Of a stretch of DNA of 19,292 bases, positions 14,699-19,292 are shown piece by piece. The notes under the pieces are model-generated. The model worked only from the letters and a program-made list of their open reading frames with translations, was not told where the DNA came from and did no database searches. The position numbers were made by a program, and so were the translations under genes. This DNA is from LMUY01 sp964246185 (GTDB taxonomy: Bacteria; Pseudomonadota; Alphaproteobacteria; Acetobacterales; Acetobacteraceae): NCBI GenBank assembly GCA_964246185.1, contig CAXTPP010000065.1, forward strand, positions 1-19,292, given 5' to 3'. Numbering within the stretch: position 1 is the first letter of the stretch; every line of letters begins with the position of its first letter.

Positions 14699-15301
14699 TC
14701 AGAACTCGATCCCCTCCTGCGCCTTCACCCCGGCGGCGAAATGGTGCTTCACCGCGCCCATCTCCGTCACCAGGTCCGCCGCCGCCAGCAGGGCAGGACG
14801 GGCGTTGCGGCCCGTCGCCACCACGTGCAGCCCCGGCGGGCGGGCGGCCAGGGCGGCCAGCACTGCATCCTCCGCCAGGTAGTCGTACCGCAGCGCGATG
14901 TTCAGCTCGTCCAGCACCAGCAGGCCGAGGCCGGGGCGCGCCATCAGCGCCATCGCCTGCCGCCAGGCGCGTTCCGCCGCTGCCACGTCGCGCGCGCGGT
15001 CCTGGGTTTCCCAGGTGAAGCCCTCGCCCATGGTATGCCACTCCACCATGGCGCCGAACCGCTCGAATGCCGTGCGCTCCCCCGTGCTCCACGCGCCCTT
15101 GATGAACTGCACCACGCCGACCGGGCGGCCGCGGCCCAGCATCCGCAAAGCGAGGCCGAACGCGGCGGTGCTCTTGCCCTTGCCGGGGCCGGTGTGGACC
15201 ATCAGCAGGCCGCGCTCGGTCACGGTCTTGCCGGCGACCTCGGCGTCCTGCACCGCTTTGCGCCGGGCCATCTTGTCGCGGTGGCGGTCGGTCTCGCTCA
15301 T
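14699..15301 (-). CDS. cobO: Cob(I)yrinic acid a,c-diamide adenosyltransferase CobO
   Basis: A 200-residue ATP:corrinoid adenosyltransferase that attaches the 5'-deoxyadenosyl ligand to cobalt. The N-terminus MSETDRHRDKMARRKAVQD is the usual basic leader; VHTGPGKGKSTAAFGLALR is the P-loop; VVQFIKGAWSTGE, FTWETQD and LLVLDELNIALRYDYL are characteristic, and the C-terminus MGAVKHHFAAGVKAQEGIEF matches the family. The start overlaps the cobU stop as ATGA, so cobU and cobO are translationally coupled. Confidence 0.96.
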   Translation of the reverse strand: MSETDRHRDKMARRKAVQDAEVAGKTVTERGLLMVHTGPGKGKSTAAFGLALRMLGRGRPVGVVQFIKGAWSTGERTAFERFGAMVEWHTMGEGFTWETQDRARDVAAAERAWRQAMALMARPGLGLLVLDELNIALRYDYLAEDAVLAALAARPPGLHVVATGRNARPALLAAADLVTEMGAVKHHFAAGVKAQEGIEF

Positions 15302-15804
15302 TTCACCACCATGGGCAGGCCCGCCACCATCAACAGCACCCGGTCCGCCCGCGCCGCCACCTGCGCGTGCAGCACCCCGGCCATGTCCCGGAAACGCCGG
15401 GCCAGCGCGTTGTCCGGCACGATGCCCAGGCCCACCTCGTTCGACACCAGCACCGTCGGCTGGCTGCGGGCGTCCAGGGCGCGGAGCAGGGCGGGCCAGT
15501 CCGGTTCCTGGTCCGCCAGCACAAGGTTGCCCAGCCACAGTGTCAGGCAATCGACCAGCGCCGGGGCGTCGCACGCGAGGGCCGCGGGCAGCTCCGTCGG
15601 CGCTTCCACCGTGTCCCAGCCGGCGGGGCGGCGGGCGCGGTGGGCGGCGATGCGCTCCGCCATCTCCGAGTCGAACGCCTGGCCGGTGGCGACGTAGCGC
15701 CAGGGCGGCGGGTGCGCCTGCACCAGCGCCTCGGCATGGCGGCTCTTGCCGGAGCGCGCGCCGCCGAGGACGAAGGTGATTTGACCGGACACGCCGCGGC
15801 TCAT
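15298..15804 (-). CDS. cobU: Bifunctional adenosylcobinamide kinase / adenosylcobinamide-phosphate guanylyltransferase (CobU/CobP)
   Basis: A 168-residue enzyme that phosphorylates adenosylcobinamide and then adds GMP to make AdoCbi-GDP for nucleotide-loop assembly. The P-loop is LGGARSGKS near the N-terminus, followed by YVATGQAFDSEM with the guanylylation-site region HRARRP, DCLTLWLGNL, and SNEVGLGIVP. Length is typical. The ATG at 15804 (MSRGVSGQ) is preferred; a TTG lies two codons upstream and no ribosome-binding site is evident. It is divergent from the cobalamin riboswitch: only eight bases separate its start codon from the riboswitch P1 stem. Called cobP in Pseudomonas-type nomenclature. 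Confidence 0.95.
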   Translation of the reverse strand: MSRGVSGQITFVLGGARSGKSRHAEALVQAHPPPWRYVATGQAFDSEMAERIAAHRARRPAGWDTVEAPTELPAALACDAPALVDCLTLWLGNLVLADQEPDWPALLRALDARSQPTVLVSNEVGLGIVPDNALARRFRDMAGVLHAQVAARADRVLLMVAGLPMVVK

Positions 15805-15809
15805 ACACA
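15781..15809 (+). promoter_or_regulatory. Putative promoter for the riboswitch operon
   Basis: TTGACC (15781-15786) and TACACA (15804-15809) are separated by 17 bases. A transcript starting about seven bases downstream would begin at about 15816, nearly at the riboswitch P1 stem. The -35 box matches sigma-70 consensus at five of six positions, the -10 box at only three. The element lies within the 5' end of the divergent cobU. Confidence 0.45.
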
Positions 15810-15812
15810 AAA

Positions 15813-15980
15813 GGCGATGGTCCCTCCACCCGGAGGGTTAAAAGGGAACGCGGTTCGACGCCGCGGCTGCCCCCGCAACTGTGAGCGGAGAGCTGACCCG
15901 GCACACGCCACTGGACCGCACGGTCTGGGAAGGCCGCCGGGGCAGCGCCTGATCCGCGAGCCAGGAGACCTGCCATTGCC
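15813..15980 (+). ncRNA. Cobalamin (AdoCbl) riboswitch
   Basis: A classic B12-element aptamer. The P1 stem pairs GGCGATGG (15813-15820) with CCATTGCC (15973-15980), one G-U pair. A CCCTCC-ACCC-GGAGGG hairpin follows, then TTAAAAGGGAA, the CGGT...GCCGCGGC stem, CCCCCGCAACTGTGAGCGGA, CGCCACTGGACC, TCTGGGAAGG, and the B12 box GAGCCAGGAGACCTGCC at the 3' end. The order and spacing match the Rfam cobalamin class. It should repress DUF1636-cobW-cobN when adenosylcobalamin is plentiful. The downstream leader to 16114 would be the expression platform. Confidence 0.96.
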
Positions 15981-16114
15981 GGCGCAACTCTCGCCCCGGC
16001 GCTGCCACTGCGACGCCGGGCGGGGTGCACCGGGGTTGGCGGCCATGCGAGGCCGACCGCCGGGGCTTTGCCTCGGGGGCAGTGGGTGCCCGTGCCTGCC
16101 ACGGAGCTTGCCGC
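15981..16114 (+). promoter_or_regulatory. Leader between riboswitch and DUF1636 gene (candidate expression platform)
   Basis: About 134 bases with no gene. CCGTG (16090-16094) can pair with CACGG (16100-16104), a hairpin that covers half of the ribosome-binding site GGAG (16103-16106). Further, CCACTGC near 16005 can pair with GCAGTGG near 16080, which could form an alternative fold. There is no T-run, so translational control is more likely than intrinsic termination. The alternative-structure model is inference. Confidence 0.4.
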
Positions 16115-16462
16115 ATGAATCCTGTCCTGCACGTCTGCACCACCTGCCGCGCCGGCCGTTCCCTGGCGGAGGGCGAAGCAGCCCCCGGCCGCGCCATGCA
16201 CGCGGCGCTCGCCGCCCACCCGGACGCTGGTGCGGTGGAGCTGCGCGAGGTGCAGTGCCTGTCCGTGTGCAGCGACGGGTGCGCCGCCGCCATCTCCATG
16301 CCCGGCAAGTGGACCTACCTGCTGGGCCGGCTGCAGCCGGAGCTGGCCGGGGACTTGCTGGCCTATGCGCGCAGCTACGCCGGCCATCCGACCGGCACGG
16401 TGCTGCCGTCCAGGCGGGCTGCGTCGCTGGCGCGGATGGTGATGGGGCGGCTGCCGGCATGA
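16115..16462 (+). CDS. DUF1636 family metal/iron-sulfur-binding-like protein
   Basis: A 115-residue protein of the DUF1636 family. Cysteines at 8 and 11 (HVCTTCRAG) and at 48, 52 and 56 (QCLSVCSDGC) fit a thioredoxin-like [2Fe-2S] ferredoxin or other metal-binding fold; SMPGKWTYLLGRL follows. DUF1636 genes recur next to cobW and cobN, so a role in cobalt handling for the chelatase is suggested but not proven. The ATG at 16115 has GGAG eight bases upstream. A longer in-frame ATG at 16025 would run through the leader and is rejected. The stop overlaps the cobW start as ATGA. Confidence 0.87.
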   Translation: MNPVLHVCTTCRAGRSLAEGEAAPGRAMHAALAAHPDAGAVELREVQCLSVCSDGCAAAISMPGKWTYLLGRLQPELAGDLLAYARSYAGHPTGTVLPSRRAASLARMVMGRLPA

Positions 16463-17481
16463 AGGTGCCGTGCACGGTCATCACCGGGTTCCTCGGCGCG
16501 GGCAAGACGACGTTGGTGCGCCACGTGCTGGCCCATGCCGGCGGGCGGCGCATCGCGGTGCTGGTCAACGAGTTCGGCTCGCTCGGCATCGACGGCGACT
16601 CGCTGCGCTCCTGCGGCATCCCCGGCTGCGCGGATGTGGACATCGTGGAGCTGGCCAACGGCTGCCTGTGCTGCACGGTGGCGGACGAGTTCATCCCGGC
16701 GATGCTGGCGCTGCTGGACCGGCCGAACCCGCCGGAGCACATCCTGATCGAGACCTCCGGCCTCGCCCTGCCGAAGCCGCTGCTCAAGGCGTTCGGCTGG
16801 CCGGACATCCGCGCCCGGGTCACGGTGGACGGGGTGGTCGCCGTGGTGGACGGCCCCGCCGTCGCCGCCGGCCGCTTCGCCGACGACCCGGCGGCTGTGG
16901 CGGCGCAGCGGGCCGCCGACGAGACCCTGGACCACGACAACCCGCTGGCCGAGGTGTACGGCGACCAGGTGGCCGCTGCCGACCTGGTGGTGCTGAACAA
17001 GGCCGACCTGCTGGACCCGGCGGCCCTGGCCCGGCTGCGTGCAAACGTCGCCGCCAGCCTGCCGCGCCCCGCCGCCCTCGTGACGGCGGCCGAGGGCCGG
17101 GTCGATCTGGCGGTGCTGCTCGGGCTGGACGCTGCGGCGGAGGACGACCTGGCCGCCCGCCCCTCCTGCCACGACGCGGAGGATGGCGCGCACGAGCACG
17201 ACGACTTCGCCAGCTTCGTGGTGCCGATGGGCGAGACGGCCGAGCCGGACGCCCTGCTGCGCCGCCTGGCCACGGTGGCCGGGGCGCATGACGTGCTGCG
17301 CATCAAGGGCTTCGTCCCGGTGGCGGGCCGGCCGATGCGGCTGGCGGTGCAGGGCGTCGGCACCCGCTTCCGCCAGCACTATGACCGCGCCTGGACGCCC
17401 GGCGAGGCGCGCGCCGGCCATTTGGTGGTGATCGGCCAAGCCGGGATGGACCAAGCTGCAATTATCGCGGCGCTTGCCTGA
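16459..17481 (+). CDS. cobW: CobW-family GTP-binding protein
   Basis: A 340-residue G3E-family GTPase of the cobalamin cluster, thought to deliver or chaperone cobalt for the CobNST chelatase. The P-loop is GFLGAGKTTL, followed by VNEFGSLGIDGD, the metal-binding CxCC motif in GCLCCTV, ETSGLALP, and the guanine-specificity box NKAD (LNKADLLDP). A His/Asp-rich segment (SCHDAEDGAHEHDD) at about residue 236 precedes the C-terminal CobW domain (LRIKGFVPVAGRPMRLAVQGVG). It starts inside the DUF1636 stop (ATGA) and its stop overlaps the cobN start by one base (TGATG), implying coupled translation in a riboswitch-controlled operon. Confidence 0.95.
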   Translation: MKVPCTVITGFLGAGKTTLVRHVLAHAGGRRIAVLVNEFGSLGIDGDSLRSCGIPGCADVDIVELANGCLCCTVADEFIPAMLALLDRPNPPEHILIETSGLALPKPLLKAFGWPDIRARVTVDGVVAVVDGPAVAAGRFADDPAAVAAQRAADETLDHDNPLAEVYGDQVAAADLVVLNKADLLDPAALARLRANVAASLPRPAALVTAAEGRVDLAVLLGLDAAAEDDLAARPSCHDAEDGAHEHDDFASFVVPMGETAEPDALLRRLATVAGAHDVLRIKGFVPVAGRPMRLAVQGVGTRFRQHYDRAWTPGEARAGHLVVIGQAGMDQAAIIAALA

Positions 17482-19292
17482 TGCACTTGCTGGTCCGCGA
17501 GGCGCACTCTCTGGACGAAGCCGCGCCCGCCGTCGATCTGGGCCACGCGCCGGCGGATTTGGTGGTGCTGTCGTTCTCGGACGCCGACCTGTCCGCGCTG
17601 GCAGCCGCCCAAGCAGCGGGATCGTCGCTGCGCCTGGCCCCGCTCGGCAAGCTGCGCCACCCGCTTTCGGTGGATTTGTACCTGGAACAGACCGTGGCGC
17701 ACGCGCGCTGCGTCGTCGTGCGGTTGCTGGGCGGGGTGGAGTATTGGCGTTACGGCGTGGAGGAGGTGGCGGCGCTGTGTCGCGCCCGTGCGATCCCGCT
17801 CGCGGTGCTGCCCGGGGACGGGCGGGATGACCCGGCGCTGCTGGCGCTCTCCACTGTCGCACCGGAGTCCTACGGCAGGTTGCTGGCGTGCTTCCGCCAA
17901 GGCGGGCGGGCCAACATGGGCCGGGCGCTCGCGTTGATGGCGCACCTGGCCGGGCTGGCGGCCGACAAGTCCGGAACGGCGGAGATCGTTCCACAGCATG
18001 GCGTGCATTCGCTCGATCTGGATGCAAGGCCGCTGGCGGCCGTGGTGTTCTACCGCTCCCACCTGCTGTCGGAGGACATCGCACCGGTCGAGGCGCTGGC
18101 GGAAGCGTTGCGGACGCGCGGGCTGGCAGTGGGGGCGATCTACGCGGCCAGCCTGAAAGCCCCTGAGACGGCAACCTTCGTGGCGCGGACCTTGGCAGCT
18201 TGGCGGCCGGCGGTGGTGCTGAACGCGACCGGGTTTTCCTCCCGGTCCGCGGACCCCTCACCCCAAGGGAGAGGGCTGGGTGAAGGGGGCCACACGACGG
18301 AAAGCTCCCCCCTAGACTTCCCCAACGCCCCCGTCCTCCAGCTCATCCTGGCCGGCATCTCCCGCGAAACCTGGCTTGCCTCCACCCGCGGCCTCACGCC
18401 TGCCGACCTCGCCATGCAGGTCGTGCTGCCGGAGCTGGACGGCCGGCTGCTCACGGCTGCCATCTCCTTCAAGGCGGTGCTGGACGGACGCGCCTTCCAC
18501 GCGCCCGACCTGGACGGCATTGCGCTCGCCGCCGACCGCGCGGCCGGCTGGGCCAGGCTGCGCGCCACCCCGGCCGCGGACCGCCGGGTCGCGGTGGTGC
18601 TCAGCGACTACCCCGGCGTCGGCGGGCAGCGCGGCCATGCGGTGGGGCTGGACGGGTTCGCCAGCCTGTCCGCCATCACGGCGCTGCTGGCCGGGGCAGG
18701 CTACGCGGCCGTCCCCGCCAGCACCGCCAGCCTGGTCGAGGCGCTGTGCCGCGCCGCGCCCACGCCGTTCCTGCCGCTGGCCGAGTACCGCCGCCGCTTC
18801 GCCACCCTGCCGCCCGCCCTGCAAGCCGCCGCCCTGGACGCCTGGGGCGACCCGGCGGACGATCCCGCCGTGGCAGACGGCCGGTTCACCCTGCGCCATG
18901 TCCGGCTCGGCCACCTCACCGCCATGCTGCAGCCGGACCGGGGCGACCGGGGCGACCGCCGCGCCGCCTACCACGACGCGGACCTGCCGCCGCGGCATGG
19001 CTACATCGCGTTCTATCTCTCGTTGCAGGGCACGCACGCGCTGGTTCACCTTGGCACCCATGGCTCGCTGGAATGGCTGCCAGGCAAGGCTGCGGCCCTG
19101 TCCGCCGCGTGCTGGCCGCGCGCGCTGACCGGCGGGCTGCCGGTGATCTATCCGTTCATCGTCAACAACCCCGGCGAGGCCGCCGCCGCCAAGCGCCGCC
19201 TGGGCGCGGTCACCATCGGCCACCTCACCCCGCCGCTGCGCGCCGCCGGGCTGCACGGCGAGGGCGCGGCGCTGGAACGGATGATCGACGAG
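17481..19292 (+). CDS. cobN: Cobaltochelatase subunit CobN (partial, 3' end missing)
   Basis: The first 604 codons of the large subunit of the ATP-dependent aerobic cobaltochelatase, which inserts cobalt into hydrogenobyrinic a,c-diamide together with CobS and CobT. The frame is open without interruption from the ATG at 17481 to the window end. Hallmarks are LRHPLSVDLYLE, the conserved GGVEYWRYG, NMGRALALMAHL, VVFYRSHLLSEDIAPVEAL, ISRETWLASTRGLTPADLAM with VVLPELDGRL, and GTHGSLEWLPGKA at about residue 525, shared with magnesium chelatase BchH. Residues about 258-269 are encoded by a palindromic repeat (18254-18288) and look foreign to the family, in a variable loop before the VLQLILAGISRETW segment. 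Full-length CobN is usually around 1,100-1,300 residues, so about half is missing. Confidence 0.95.
   Translation, partial: MHLLVREAHSLDEAAPAVDLGHAPADLVVLSFSDADLSALAAAQAAGSSLRLAPLGKLRHPLSVDLYLEQTVAHARCVVVRLLGGVEYWRYGVEEVAALCRARAIPLAVLPGDGRDDPALLALSTVAPESYGRLLACFRQGGRANMGRALALMAHLAGLAADKSGTAEIVPQHGVHSLDLDARPLAAVVFYRSHLLSEDIAPVEALAEALRTRGLAVGAIYAASLKAPETATFVARTLAAWRPAVVLNATGFSSRSADPSPQGRGLGEGGHTTESSPLDFPNAPVLQLILAGISRETWLASTRGLTPADLAMQVVLPELDGRLLTAAISFKAVLDGRAFHAPDLDGIALAADRAAGWARLRATPAADRRVAVVLSDYPGVGGQRGHAVGLDGFASLSAITALLAGAGYAAVPASTASLVEALCRAAPTPFLPLAEYRRRFATLPPALQAAALDAWGDPADDPAVADGRFTLRHVRLGHLTAMLQPDRGDRGDRRAAYHDADLPPRHGYIAFYLSLQGTHALVHLGTHGSLEWLPGKAAALSAACWPRALTGGLPVIYPFIVNNPGEAAAAKRRLGAVTIGHLTPPLRAAGLHGEGAALERMIDE
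18254..18288. repeat. Palindromic repeat inside cobN
   Basis: CCCCTCACCC (18254-18263) faces GGGTGAAGGGG (18278-18288), perfectly complementary apart from one extra A. The centre AAGGGAGAGGGC is of the CCCTCTCCC type seen in dispersed proteobacterial palindromes (recalled, not searched). It is read in frame as DPSPQGRGLGEG. Confidence 0.75.

Noticed and set aside
16025..16114. N-terminal extension of DUF1636 from ATG 16025
   Set aside because: The extra 30 residues read through the riboswitch leader and have no family similarity; the ATG at 16115 has a ribosome-binding site and starts at the conserved Cys motif.
18936..18959. GACCGGGGC tandem 9-mer in cobN
   Set aside because: Only two units and part of a third, in frame, giving DRGDRGDRR; likely ordinary slippage in a variable loop and not worth a separate claim.
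1..19292. CRISPR arrays, tRNA, rRNA, insertion sequences, prophage genes
   Set aside because: I looked for regular spaced repeats, cloverleaf arms, transposase motifs and terminal inverted repeats with target duplications and saw none.

Overview
The window is very G+C-rich, codes densely on both strands, and uses GTG and TTG starts as well as ATG. Its gene set (aerobic-type cobalamin genes cobN/O/P/Q/W, a ligase-associated helicase plus PdeM pair, an HVO_A0114-type regulator beside a TumE-like toxin, Uma2, DUF1636, DUF2171) fits an alphaproteobacterium, most likely Rhodospirillales/Acetobacteraceae-like. That placement is inference from gene content and composition. No rRNA, tRNA, IS element or CRISPR array was seen.

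Left part (1-4316): an M20-family amidohydrolase on + converges with an unrecognised minus-strand protein; their stop codons share one CTAG. Next come a small antibiotic-biosynthesis-monooxygenase-fold protein and a probable 49-residue minus-strand gene that starts with TTG. A Baeyer-Villiger-type flavin monooxygenase closely resembling mycobacterial EthA follows on +.

Repair block (4344-9830, all +): an Lhr-like ligase-associated DEXH helicase, PdeM endonuclease, a DNA photolyase and a PPP-family phosphatase. Helicase-PdeM and photolyase-phosphatase are joined by ATGA overlaps. A REP-like palindrome of about 115 bp sits at the end of the helicase gene and is read as a roughly 43-residue tail. 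The DUF2171 gene (9939-10232) follows, after a 13-bp tandem duplication.

Minus-strand block (10252-15804): in transcription order cobU/cobP, cobO, a TumE-like toxin, an HVO_A0114-type DNA-binding protein, a small P-loop kinase-like protein, cobQ, Uma2 and a secreted alpha/beta hydrolase. The toxin-antitoxin pair, kinase-like gene and Uma2 are visibly less G+C-rich than the cob genes and look like insertions into a cobalamin cluster.

Right part (15781-19292, +): a clear cobalamin riboswitch, with a plausible promoter inside the 5' end of the divergent cobU, leads into DUF1636-cobW-cobN, three genes with overlapping ends. CobN runs off the window. It carries a second palindromic repeat in frame, adding a Gly/Pro/Ser-rich loop. 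The cob genes encode the cobalt-chelation subunit, a putative cobalt GTPase, corrinoid adenosylation, amidation and nucleotide-loop activation steps, with the + strand operon under B12 feedback.
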